Source: Mixophyes australis (lineage: Eukaryota; Chordata; Amphibia; Anura; Limnodynastidae). Taken from it: 64,000 nucleotides of DNA. Where the stretch lies: the NCBI GenBank assembly GCA_036250195.1, contig JAVHZZ010000003.1, positions 334,143,875-334,207,874 of the forward strand. The letters run 5' to 3'. The notes under the pieces are model-generated. The model searched no databases. It saw only the letters and a list, made by a program, of their open reading frames with translations, and was not told where the DNA came from. A program made the position numbers and the translations under genes. This document shows, one piece after another, positions 10,365 through 21,100 of this stretch (its first letter is position 1; each line of letters begins with the position of its first letter).

Positions 10365-13300
10365 CTGCAAAGGAAATACAAATATATTCATGTCATGATT
10401 TAATAAATCAACACAACTCGAGAACAGCTGGACAATTATGAGGAAGATATGACCTGTTAATATTCTGTGTTCCTTAACCACTTAATAACCTGAGGGTTTT
10501 CACCTCTTCATTACCAGACTCATTTTTATGAGAGTTCAAGAGATTTCTATTTTTTAATCTATCCAAGCCCATTTTATTTAAAAAAAAATTATGGAACAAA
10601 TCAGGCCTTCATATGGTAGCATATTGGAATAAATGTTTGTTTGTTTTTTATTTTAAGGGATTTCAATACAGAAAAAATGGAAAAACAAAAAGGGAAAATG
10701 AGAAAACCAAATTACATTTTCGCTGATTAATTCTTCCCAAAATGAATTTTAGGCAAATGGACAGTTTAATTAGGTCGTTCTCCAGAGCATAGAGACACCA
10801 AATATCTACAAGTCTTGATGGAATTAAAGGCCCAGAGACAATAGATATACATTTAGGGTTAGAAGTATTTTTTGTTCTGTTTTGAAATGATATTGGAACT
10901 GTGTGCAAATCCTTCGGTGGGAGCAATTAGGGGATAGGACCAGTAGTGTGCACAAAATTTGGGGTGACTGCATCTTTTTTTTTTCAGATTTGGGATCACA
11001 TGGATCCTGAGCGACAGTCATACTGTGGCACAGAGAATGGGTGACATCATTTTGGGACAGAGGAAGGGACGAAGACAGCATGGGGACCGTTTTCAATCTA
11101 TCTTCAAAAAAAGACATAATTTTTATTATTGGGGGCAAATGACGAGGCAAGGGGGTGGCACCTCTGCAGAAATAAATCACTTGTAATATTGAGTTAATGG
11201 TAGCTGGTATGCCAGGTAGCAACAGATTACTCATCTCAGTGATCTATTAATGCAGAGAAATAGCTTGCATAGCGTTCATAATGAATGGAATTGATAGGGG
11301 CGTTACTTTTATGTACCATACGAAATCATCATTGAAAACTTTGTTGAACTGCTATTCCCGGTCCTTTGACAGTTGGGAAGTTATGTAGGTGCATCACTGG
11401 ATCCTAATGAAGTTGCCTCCACTATGTGTAAAGAACAGGCGCACTTTAAATAAGCAGTAAATCACATAGACATTAACTGCATATTTGTATATTTATTTTT
11501 ATAAACATACCTAATGGAGGGAAAAGTACCACCACCAAGCTCACAAAGTAAATATTTCCAAACAGAGGACATTGAAATGTAAAAATCTTAAGTTCTGTTA
11601 ACCAAAGCAATTTTCATATATAGATTTATATAGTAGGTTTTCATATCAGGAGAAATTTGTATTGTAGCAAAAGTATTCTTTTGGAATTTACCAGAATATT
11701 GCTCCTCCCACACTTGTACACTCCAACCAGTAAACGTACATTCTAATAGAATGTTCTGATGTAGTGACTAACTTCGAGGATTATTTGAATCCTAGTCAAA
11801 TGCTACTGAGTACTACAGCACACAAATAAATTAATAATAATACATGAAGTAAAAAGGAATCACACAGGGAAAGTTTAACGCATTTGAAATGTTTGAGGAG
11901 CAATCTTTTTCCATTCTTCAGTTATACTATTATATGTAATGACATCAGACAGTGGGATCGTGGACTCTAGGAGGATGACAGGGCACATGGCAGCAGTCAC
12001 ACAGCAGCTTAGGTGCAAGTGACTGCAGACAGTTCTATTTCAAGGTTGCGAGTGGTACAAAAAAACAAAACACACAAAAAAAAAGAAACAGAAAAAAACC
12101 CCAACCTAACACTTGTCTGACTTTAACTAAACATAATTTAGAAGTTGTCCCAGGCACCCCACACAAGATACCTTCACTCAGGGCTTTGGAGGCCAACATC
12201 ACCTTCTATTGACCAGGAATGAGAGCAATCTTGTGTGAAAGCAGAACTTTAAGTGGTGAAAACATACCTGTTACAGGTTCTCTAGTTCAGTTGTCAAGCC
12301 ACTAAATGCCAGATAGCCTAAATGGAGTAGGATCGCACATATACTATACTGCAACAAATCAGACCCTTTACAAGTAGCCAACACAGCTGCCTTTTTCTGT
12401 TACCATGGCAACCTGGCATCCTGGATTTGTCCCTCAAAATGATGGTGATGGTTGGAAAGACTTGTACTGCCCTAGGTGATAGGAACACTTAAAACGCCAA
12501 TATGTTTGTGTTTAAAGTGAAACAAAGACTAATTTGAATATTTTACATCATATTACTATGACATACCCGGGTAACAAAACTTTTGCTACTTACCTTGCTA
12601 CATCAAACACGCGATCTGCAATTTGGCTTCCTACCTGTAAGAAAAGAAATAACACTTACTATGAAGGACAAGAAAGGAAAAAGTAATTTTTCTACATAGT
12701 AAAAATAATCATCATAAAACAGGGCAAAAAACATCACAAAGCACTAAATTGCATGAAAAAAGTTAGTTGTAGAAACTGGCCTAATAAAATGCGTTTCCAC
12801 TGTATGGGGTGGCAGTAGGGGCAAATTACCCAGTCAAATACTGGGGTTGCCTCTCTTTTAACCACTGACATTTATGTAATGTAGCTCTCTCCAGTATATA
12901 CTTGTACTGGGATCTATTGTTAGGGATGGTTTTAAGTTAATGATAGCTGATTGCCCTCTCTCTAAAATGGTCATTGTCTTACAGATGTGCGACAGTAAAA
13001 GATCTGCGAGAACGATGCTGTCCTTGCACCAAGGATACAGTTGTTTCAAGGGTCTCCTTGGATTGTAAGGTAATTGGGGCAGGTCCATAGTTACCTTCTA
13101 ATTAATGTCATTGTACATCATTTTTTGTATCATGAACCCCTCATAGTATAGTGTGGAGTTATGTTCTCCCCGTGTTTGTGTGGATTTCCTCCAGGTGCTC
13201 ATGCTTTCTATCACTCCTAAATCATACTGGTAGGTTTATTGGTTTCTGCCAACATTAACCCTAGTGTACGTTTGTGTGGTAGGGAACATAGATTGTAAGC

Positions 13301-15022
13301 TCCACCGGGGCAGGGATTGATGTGAATGGTTCTTTATTTGAATATTCTTTGTAGAGTGCTACGCAATATGTAGGCACTATATAAATAAATATTAAGAAAT
13401 AGTTAAAGTAATAAATAATAAAACAGTGATGTGTAATATATCAGTTCTTTATAAATGAAGGATAATATTAATAAATAATTATACTGTGGTCCCAATATAA
13501 ATAAAGGACAGCAATGTGGCCAAGCTGCACTGAACAAATGACGGGGGTCATCATCATCTGCTATTTATACAGCGGCACTAATACTTCTTTCATACTGCCG
13601 CCCCGGCAATATCCCGGGTATATGAACCTGGGCTATTGCCGGGGGACAGGCTCCCAGACAGGCAAATTCCCGGGTCGACCGGGTTCACACTGAACCCGGG
13701 AAGACCCGGATCTGACAAAAACAAAAAGATCAATTGAAAAAAAAAAGGAATAAAAAAGTCCTCTTACTACCTTAGTTTTTCCTCATCGCTGACTGTCCGG
13801 CAGGTTACATGATGAAATTACGTCATTCCTATTGGCCAGGGAGAAAATTATGCATTTAAAGCGGCAATAGCGGACCCTATGCCTGTATAATGTAATCCAG
13901 GTGTAGGGTCCACTTTTTCTCCCTGGCCAATAGGACTGATGTAACCTGCTGGACAGTCAGCAATGAGGAAATACTAAGGTAGTAAGAGGACTTTTTTATT
14001 CTTTTTCTTTTAATTTCAAGTTTTTTTTTAATACATTTTTTTTTTTTTACACTAGTGGGCGAGACCCGTTCATAGTGCAGGCGACCCGGGTCGGACCCAA
14101 GAATTACCCCACCAAAAGACCCAGGTCTAATTCCCGGGTCAGCTGACCCAGGAATTAGACCTGGAGTCATTCATACTGCAGCCTCGACCCGTTATGCATG
14201 GGCAAGCCCCGGCAAAAACCCAGTAGCGCTGTATATAAAACTCACTCAGGTCAGTCCCTGCCCCAATGGAGCTTACAGTCTAAATTCCATAACATACACA
14301 CAGAGTAAATTCCATAACATACACAAAGACAAACAAACCGTAAAGGACTAAGATCAATTTAATAGAAGCCAATTAACCTACAAGTTTGTTTTTGGAGTGT
14401 GAGAGAAAAGCAGAGCACCCGGAGGAAACCCATGAAAACACGGAGAAACATGGTTGGGAATTGAATTCATGACCCCAGTACTGTAAGGCAGAAGTGCTAA
14501 CAGTGAGCATCTGCTGTTCAGTTCCCTCCTGCATAAAGATATTCTCCTAAATAATTCAGTTTTAACACTATCATTACCAGAGCAAACAACTTGTAAGGAA
14601 GAGGAGTAACAATCACAATGGGTGCTATTAAAAAGTTAACTAAGTTAAGACTTTTTAAAGTCAATGAACGCATTTATTCATGCAGATTTGTACATAATGA
14701 GATAGAGGGATTTGAGTCCAACACAGGGACAGTGTGCAGGTCTGTGACTTACCTCTTCCTGGAGGTAGTCATACTGCTGGGCATTGGCTTGAGATGCTGC
14801 CCACTTCTTCTGCTTCCTTTTCATGCATCTGTCAAACACATTAAAAACACTCTCTGTTCTAGAGGTGGATGCTGCTCTCAGGGGCAAATAGTAATGAGGT
14901 ACATCAGGAGGTGTGACATTATAAGTCTGCCATCCACTGGTTCCAAGTACTTTGCGCCCCCCTCTGTAAACTAGGAGAGAACATTTCTTGCACAGTGACA
15001 TCCCAAAAGGGCTTGTGGCCAT
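10301..15022 (-). CDS. NDUFAF5: NDUFAF5, 5' part of gene (coding exons 1-3), arginine hydroxylase for complex I assembly
   Basis: Three exons (join 14753-15022, 12594-12634, 10301-10364, complement) give an open frame of 125 codons. NDUFAF5 is a mitochondrial-matrix protein with a SAM-methyltransferase fold. In humans it hydroxylates an arginine of NDUFS7 early in complex I assembly. The N-terminus is Arg/Lys/Ser-rich with few acids (residues 1 to about 60), as in a mitochondrial presequence. Next comes the conserved block VFNVFDRCMKRKQKKWAA, then QIADRVFDVAR, then FPFALDLGSGRGY, the SAM-binding motif I. The human version reads LDLGCGRGY as I recall, so Cys is Ser here. ESF1 starts divergently upstream. 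Roughly the last two thirds (the human protein is about 345 aa) is not in view, so the gene probably continues past position 1. Identity is very secure. Confidence 0.93.
10365..12593. other. NDUFAF5 intron 2; no confident element
   Basis: AT-rich intron. A 136-codon open - strand stretch at 10824-11234 has no recognisable domain and looks like chance or a decayed repeat. An A-rich segment lies near 12056-12100. I see no RNA gene and no clean inverted repeat. Confidence 0.4.
12594..12634 (-). CDS. NDUFAF5: NDUFAF5 coding exon 2
   Basis: A 41-nt exon between CTTACAG and GTAAGTAGC on the - strand, too short for ORF finding. It encodes VGSQIADRVFDVA plus two bases of an Arg codon. This matches the conserved VGSRIADRVYDIPR stretch of NDUFAF5 and joins exons 1 and 3 without a frame break. 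Confidence 0.93.
13130..13395 (+). mobile_element. SINE, 5'-truncated (tail half)
   Basis: It carries the common body of this window's SINE (TTCTCCCCGTGTTTGTGTGG, ACTGGTAGGTTTATTGG) and its L2-like tail: AGATTGTAAGCTCC, GTAGAGTGCTACGCAATATG, CACTATATAAATAAATATT. It lies in NDUFAF5 intron 1, antisense to that gene. Confidence 0.75.
13551..14520 (-). mobile_element. SINE copy split by a nested MITE
   Basis: Read on the - strand, the tRNA-like head (TTAGCACTTCTGCC-like, GTCATGAATTCAATTCCC) lies at about 14520-14460 and the body runs to 14225. The L2-like tail resumes at 13583-13551 (GTATAAATAGCAGATGATGATG). The two parts fit together at the GCGCTG...TTAGTG position found whole in other copies, so 13584-14224 is an insertion. 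A short internal duplication (TAAATTCCATAACATACAC) is seen near 14281-14326. Confidence 0.75.
13584..14224. mobile_element. Foldback MITE family D nested in a SINE
   Basis: About 640 bp. Two long arms pair with each other: roughly 13755-13860 (AGTCCTCTTACTACCTTAG, CTGACTGTCCGGCAGGTTAC, TATTGGCCAGGGAG) and roughly 13910-14000 in reverse. Outer segments are rich in CCCGGG/GACCCGGG blocks and both ends contain TTCATACTGC. Non-coding. The host SINE gives a precise empty-site reference for its borders. Confidence 0.7.
14753..15022 (-). CDS. NDUFAF5: NDUFAF5 coding exon 1 with start codon
   Basis: 270 nt, exactly 90 codons, from ATG at 15022 to the donor GTAAGTCAC. An in-frame TAG lies nine codons upstream of this ATG, so it is the first usable start. 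Its context is good (G at -3, G at +4). The product starts MATSPFGMSLCKKCSLLVYR, a basic, acid-free leader suited to mitochondrial import. It ends FDRCMKRKQKKWAASQ and YDYLQEE, the block that identifies the family. A second in-frame Met at residue 8 is possible but less likely. Confidence 0.93.
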
Positions 15023-15364
15023 AGCAATGACTGGCAAAGCCCACCACTACTATGCCAAGTTAAGAACAATTATTACTAACCAGTACTACACTGCATCACA
15101 TGACATTCAGGATAAACATGGCATCTGTATGGAGGATGGATTATAAGCTCTGTGCACAAGAGCAGAACACATAAATACATAAGTATAGAAAGCAGCAGCT
15201 CCAGCCTCCTACAGTCACACACTGATCGCTGAAGGCATGCAGGGTGGTGTCTCCGTGCTACATAGATATAATACCCCACATGGAAGTATTACAGCCAAGG
15301 ACACCAGACCAGGACATGGAAACGCGTTGAATAATATTGATTCCTCGCGAATGCCGTAGGCGGG

Positions 15365-15409
15365 GTGAAAGGTTATGTAACGCACGGCATTGTGGGAAGG
15401 AAACACATG
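15365..15409 (+). other. ESF1: Candidate ESF1 exon 1 (5'UTR) ending at a GTGAGT donor
   Basis: ESF1's first coding exon starts with its own acceptor at 17508/17509, so an upstream non-coding exon must exist. The best donor in the CpG cluster is CACATG|GTGAGT at 15409/15410. The left limit is arbitrary. The segment contains ATG TAA (15375-15380), a start-stop element if transcribed. Confidence 0.35.
15381..15398 (-). promoter_or_regulatory. ZNF143/Staf-type binding site
   Basis: On the - strand this reads TTCCCACAATGCCGTGCG. It agrees with my remembered 18-position Staf/ZNF143 consensus (YWCCCRNMATSCMYYRCR) at all but one position. Such sites are common in promoters of housekeeping genes, including divergent pairs, and usually sit near the transcription start. 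Function is inferred. Confidence 0.6.
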
Positions 15410-15410
15410 G

Positions 15411-16049
15411 TGAGTAGTGAGGAAGGAGCAGGAGAGGTGGGCAGCGCTGCCAGGTTACATGTAGATGGGATAAGACTCTGTATCGCCGAGGTGGGCACTG
15501 TGGCTTCACCCACCGCCAGGGATCGGTATAACTGGGCATATGGTTGAGAGTGTCCAGACTCCTCAGCTGTTGTGGGGCTGTAAGTGGCTGCATGGCCGGG
15601 CATGCTGGTTCTTGTAGTTGTACAGCCGCTGAAGAGTCGCCCAGCCTGATATAACGTGTAATGTGATGTGCAGGCCTCTTACACATCTGGCGGGCAGAAT
15701 AACATGTTACTATCTGGGCTCGTATTATGGCTGCACCATTTATGCCATGCCTTATACTTGCACAAGTCATAGGACATGGGGATTACACTGCTTACTAAAT
15801 AATCAGCAGTAGTTACTTAAGTCAGGAGTAAGTAGGTTCAGGCTCTACTTGTCATGCTGGAGCTAGTAGTTCAACAGCAGATTGAAAGCATCAGCTTTGC
15901 ACAAGCCTGGTCTATAGTTTACTTAAGCATGTAAGCTGTTACTTATGGTTGCATGCTCTAGCATTTTTAAATAAAGGATTAAATTGGTAAAATGTGTGGT
16001 TTGCATGGTTTCAATGATGACACTCATTTTTTCAAAGTGCACAAAGACC
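15411..16049. other. ESF1 intron 1, left part
   Basis: The GC-richer shoulder of the promoter region fades by about 15700. A short remnant resembling the GGGACTTGTAGTTTC MITE arms (GCATGCTGGTTCTTGTAGTT) lies near 15601. There is no coding signal: an open frame on either strand at 15365-15770 has no recognisable domain. Confidence 0.4.
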
Positions 16050-16384
16050 TTGGGCCTGATTCATTAAGGATCTTAACTGGAGAACCTTCTTATTTCAGTC
16101 TCCTGGACAAAACCATGTTACAATGCAAGGGGTGCAAATTAGTATTCTGTTTTGCACATAAGTTAAATACTGACTGTTTTTTCATGTAGCACACATACTT
16201 GATAGCTTATTTGTACACTGAAATTTAAAGTTGATATTTGTGTACTACATGAAAAAACAGTCAGTATTTAACTTATGTGCAAAACAGAATACTAATTTGC
16301 ACCCCTTGCATTGTAACATTGTTTTGTCCAGGATACTGAAATAAGAAGTTTCTCCAGTTAAGATCCTTAATGAAGCAGGCTCCT
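16050..16384. mobile_element. MITE family B, copy 2: near-perfect 335-bp hairpin
   Basis: The left arm (GGGCCTGATTCATTAAGGAT, GGTGCAAATTAGTATTCTG, AGTTAAATACTGACTG) is repeated inverted in the right arm with only scattered mismatches, separated by a centre at about 16200-16235. It lies in ESF1 intron 1. It is younger than copy 1 at 4327-4650, judging by arm symmetry. No ORF. Confidence 0.85.
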
Positions 16385-17508
16385 TGTATTCATATTTCAC
16401 ACAGATGTCTCACTGTTTAGTGTGCCTTCTGCCTAGTCTATAAAAGGTGATTGATGCCCTGGTCAGTTAACTATTTTGAGCCTAGATTTGCACTCTTCAA
16501 GGGCTGACTGCAGTTTTTTTTAAAGTTAATGACCTCAAATAATTCTCCATTTCAGGTTATTGTTTACTTTTGTAAATATACACACAGGCCTCCATCCTAA
16601 TCTCTTGCTCCTTGAAAAATTGTCTTGTAATATTTGAATCTTTAATTATCTATTGAGCCTCATACCAGAAACAATTTAAAAACTGAGACTAGTTGAAAAA
16701 TAATGGTAAATGAAGTCGCAGTTGTCTTAATTATAAATTCATATCATAAATATAATTGTTTTCACCATTTGTATGCTAATCAAGTTAAACACACATATTT
16801 TTACATATAAAATGCAAGCTGAGATGATATGTAACTGCAATTTGTAGAGTCCTCAAACATATATGTGGAAGTTACCATTGTGTGAATGGAAACCACATGG
16901 AGCTGTCCCTGTATGAACACTCCCTTTAACACTCAAAATTTCCATACACACTGTAATCTGGACAAACATTTGTACCATTTTAGACCTAATTTGCTAAAAA
17001 TCACTACGGATATGGCCATAAAAAAACACCCAATCTACATCTGATATGGGGGCGTGGGAGGCACCGGTTATTGACCGGGATGCATAGTAGGTGCTCCATC
17101 ATATCTGGATATTTTTCCCAGTTGCCAAATGTTCTGATGTACATATATGGATAATTATGATATTGTGTCATTGATCCATCCCCACGAAGGTCAGGCCGAT
17201 AGGCAAGACCAGCCGGTGTATAGCCAGGTTTAATGTGCAGATGCTGGAAATCATGTTTTTGCGTATCATACCATATGTGCTAGCAATCTGCACCTCTACA
17301 TGCACAATCCAATGAGACTATTAATGAAATTTAGTCTCTACTTCGGCAGAATTGATCAGGCACACAATAAAATCAATCTTTGGGAAACTGAAGATTACTA
17401 GATCAGTTGCCCATTTTCTTTGTCATGCTCTAAATTGTAAATTCTACTGTATTTTGATGAGCTTATCATGTGCTAAATTTATAAATTGTTTCTCTTTTTT
17501 CATTTAAG
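16385..17508. other. ESF1 intron 1, right part; no feature recognised
   Basis: AT-rich intron ending in a good pyrimidine tract and acceptor (TTTCTCTTTTTTCATTTAAG). No repeat family was recognised. Confidence 0.4.
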
Positions 17509-17561
17509 GTTCTGACTTAGATTTGATTCTTCATTTGTCTGTTTTATTGAAAACCGTAAAG
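17509..17561 (+). other. ESF1: ESF1 5'UTR part in exon 2
   Basis: It runs from the acceptor at 17507-17508 to the base before the start codon. It contains no ATG and has an in-frame stop only in the joined candidate upstream exon. The start context AAAGATGG (A at -3, G at +4) is strong, which supports initiation at 17562. Confidence 0.7.
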
Positions 17562-18132
17562 ATGGCTTCAAAAGAACTCACCTCTGACCAGCGATTTAAT
17601 AGGGTCACAAAGGATCCCAGATTTTGGGAAATGTCTGAAAAGGACAAGAAAATTAAAATTGATAAGCGCTTTCGAGGAATGTTCCATGACAAGAGGTTTA
17701 ACCTTAAATACACAGTGGATAAACGGGGACGGCCAATTAACCACAATACCACTGAGGATTTGAAGCGTTTCTATGATCTATCAGATTCAGATGAGGATGC
17801 GTCATCGGATAAAGAAACGGCTTTAGCGACAAAAAAAGGGAAACAAAAAGCTAAACTAAAGAAAAAGGTTGAGCTGGAGTCCAAAGAAACATTACAAAAA
17901 ACACAGAAGGCAAAGAAAAAAACACAGTCAACTGATGAAACAAATAACAGTAATGATAACATTAAACTAAAAGCGAAAGGGAGTAAATTACCTAAAGAAA
18001 TAAACAAGGGAAAGGCTGAATGTCTGAAGGCCAAACAGAAACCACCAACCAACATTCCTCTAAAAACTAATAAAAAATCTGTAGAAGTGATGGAGCAAGA
18101 TGAATCAGAAGATGAATCAGAAGAAGAATCAG
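17562..18132 (+). CDS. ESF1: ESF1 coding exon 1: start and N-terminal block
   Basis: 190 codons plus one base, residues 1-190. The first 75 residues are the most conserved part of the family outside the RRM ([42 protein letters not shown]). Residues about 85-175 are a Lys-rich, low-complexity run typical of nucleolar localisation. An acidic Ser/Glu patch follows (EDESEEES). The donor is TCAG|GTATCT. Confidence 0.97.
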
Positions 18133-21100
18133 GTATCTTTAAGGAAATCTGATGATTATATTCATGTCTTCTGAGCTAATGGTTATTGTGGTGTATAGCC
18201 TGTTGCACAATTGACTTAGAAAATATAAATAATCATCATTTATTTATATAGTGCTACCAATTCCGCAGCACTGTACAGAGAATATATGTCTACATTACAG
18301 TCTAAATTCCCTAACACAGACAGATAGTTAGCTAATTGGCTGCTGACAAAATTAACCCTAATATGGGCCCTGTTTGGTAATCAAACTCATGACCCCAGCG
18401 ATGTGAGCCAGCAGTGTTAACCACGGTGGCACCGTGCTGCCCCAAATAGTGACTGGAATTTCTTCTCCAGTCACAAAAGCGTAGTCCTTATATTAGACAT
18501 GTATGTAATATTAAAATCATTAGTATTTGGTTATAAGTGTCCAATACACTTTATCTATAACAAAATCAAGTAACTGATTGTGATTATATGCTAACTAACT
18601 TCTTTAGAATAATGATGTGGTTGGGGCATGTGTATGACTGATAAGTTCAGTGAAATGTCAGATAAAAAGAAAAGAATTAACACTTTTTTGTATAAAGAAT
18701 AATACATCCACATGAATGGGGCCTTACTCGTGTATAATCAGACATTTTCTAACTCCCAGCATGCAACAAGTAAACGTAATATATCATTCCACGATCCTAT
18801 ACACTGTTGTGTTCATCCTTGTGTTATGTTATTGAAGGTTTCTTGTAACAAAACACCACATCATGGGATAATGGCATATTATCCCTTCCTACACTGCTCC
18901 TTGAGATTCCGCAATCAACTGAGATGTTTCTATGGCAACTTAGGTATAACAGGTGGTCCACATACCTCCCTCGCTCCATCCGCCTCTCTCCTACTCTGTG
19001 CTCCTTCAAACGTGCACTCTAAACTCACCTCTTTCTCAAAGCCTACCAACCATCCACTTAACCCCCATCTCCTCCACTCATTCTCCCCTCTCTCCCATTC
19101 CCTCAACTGGCTCCTCTTGTGCCTGGTCTGTTTAACCCTCCCTTAGGATGTAAGCTCGCTTGAGCAGGGCCCTCTTCCCTCCTGTCTCCTTACCCGTTCT
19201 TCTGCTCCGTGTCTATTGCTTCTGCCTGCCTGGAGTTTCTGAAGTATTGGTACTTTTGTTTATTGTTCTGTACTGTTATACCCTGTATAGTCTACTGTTT
19301 GTACTATGTGCGGTGCTGCGGAAACCTTGTGGCGCCTAACAAATAAATGATAATAATAATAAAAAAAAAAGTGAATTTAGGAATTGTGTACTTGCGAGTT
19401 GTATAAACATTTATTTGCTTCAACATTCATAGCCAATGAGCAGAGTTGTCATCATAATAGGCAGCTATTTATATAGCACCATTAATTCTGCAGCGCTGTA
19501 CAGAGAACTCACTCACATCAGTCCCTGCCCCATAGGAGCTTACAGACTATATTCCCTAACATACATAAACTCACGCAGTCATACACAGAGAGACTAAGGT
19601 TAATTTTAATAGCAGCCAATTAACCTACAAGTATGTTTAAGTAAGTTCTGTTTATGTATTCAGCAGCTGTGGACATGGTCACCTTGTAGAGTTTCAGATG
19701 TATTATTATTCTTTAATCACAGTTCCTGCTCTTAAAGTCTCAACACGTTTGGCTTGAAATTGTAGCTTGTGGGGCTCCAGTGCCCGCCAGACGTGGCAGA
19801 GGAATCGTTTTTATTTGAAAATGGAGTTGGCCATTAATTGCTCTGTGTGCATGCACATCGCCCTTATCTAGAACTGGAGTCCCATGACATCTGGGCTGTT
19901 GGCCTGACTGACGTGTCTGGTTGGCTCTGACCAATTTAGCCACCTGTGTGTGTTCTTAAATTGGACTGGTTGTGTTCCTGAAACTTATTTCCAAATAAAA
20001 ATAGACTTGGTGGGATTTATTTGATGTTCAGAAGTATCCTGGATGTTCATTAATCACTATAGGTTTTGTTAAACTTACAGGTCTTGAAGATAAGAGTGAA
20101 GTGGACAGCAATGACGAGATTGAGTCTGAAGAACAAGTATCTGAAGGGGCTGGCATGAGCCTGGACGAGGAGGGGAGTGATGAAGAAAGTGAAGGGGAGA
20201 GTGATGAAGAAAGTGCTGGGGGGAGTGATGAAGTAAGTGACGGGGAGACTGATGAAGAAAGTGAGGAGGATGAGCATCATGGTGAGAACTCAGAAGAGTC
20301 AGAGGAAGATGAAGGCGCTAGTTCAGGAGAAGAGGAAGACAGTGACAGTGGTCCTGATCTTGCTCGAGGTAAAGGGAACATTGAAACAAGTTCTGAAGAT
20401 GAAGATGATGAAGAGTACATAGCTGGTAAATCAGAAAAAGATGTACAAATTGAACACGCCTGGAGAGAAATGGACAAAGATGCCCCTCGTGGAGACCAGG
20501 TAATTTTGGCACTCGGAAAGCTTTTTTGGTCTGCTATGCTATACGTGAAACTTAGAAGCCTAGAATTGTACATTAAATTTACTTATTCATTTTCTAGATT
20601 CATAGTTGGGCTTCTGGTATGTGGTGTAAAACATTTCTGAAATGTATTTGGCTTGGAGGGTTGGTTAATTGTAGTTTCACTTTTTTTTTAATCCCTTTGA
20701 CTGTCATAAAAGTAAAATTTACATCAGCGTCAATCTGCTTCCATGGGTTTGTAGGTGTAAATTCAACAGTGTGGCAATTGTATTTCCCAAACTTCCTTTC
20801 CCTTTGAATTTTTGGGGTATATTTCATGGGATGAATTAATTGTATAAAGGATATGGAACAGTGTATTTAACACCATTTCCTTAGGTAAGTTGGAAAATAA
20901 ATTATTGGCTAAACCATCACATTACAAAAAGGTGAAATATGGCGTGGTTGTTCACACATTTGGTACTGATGGTAGCCGTATATCCTTCCTTCCCCATTAT
21001 TAAAATCTTCCAGTATAAAATGTGTGCTAATACTATCTTATACCCAGATATGAGTATTGGAAAACTCAACATCATAATATATATCTTCTGTGTATTAAAT

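Larger units (their letters stand above)
15023..15410. promoter_or_regulatory. Bidirectional promoter region between NDUFAF5 and ESF1
   Basis: The start codon of NDUFAF5 (-) and the likely first exon of ESF1 (+) are separated by only a few hundred bases. CpG sites cluster at about 15322-15500 (AACGCGTT, CTCGCGA at 15344, GCCGTAGGCGGGG, AACGCACGG), unlike the CpG-poor surroundings. No TATA box sits where either gene would need it. The two genes are also divergent neighbours in human. Transcription start points cannot be placed from sequence alone. Confidence 0.65.

Noticed and set aside
10824..11234. 136-codon open - strand frame
   Set aside because: No domain, no plausible promoter, and it lies within NDUFAF5 intron 2; probably chance or an old repeat.
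11552..11586. + strand reading SKYFQTEDIEM, reminiscent of the NDUFAF5 GKFFQADIAEN segment
   Set aside because: It is on the wrong strand and in the wrong order relative to exon 3; a chance match.
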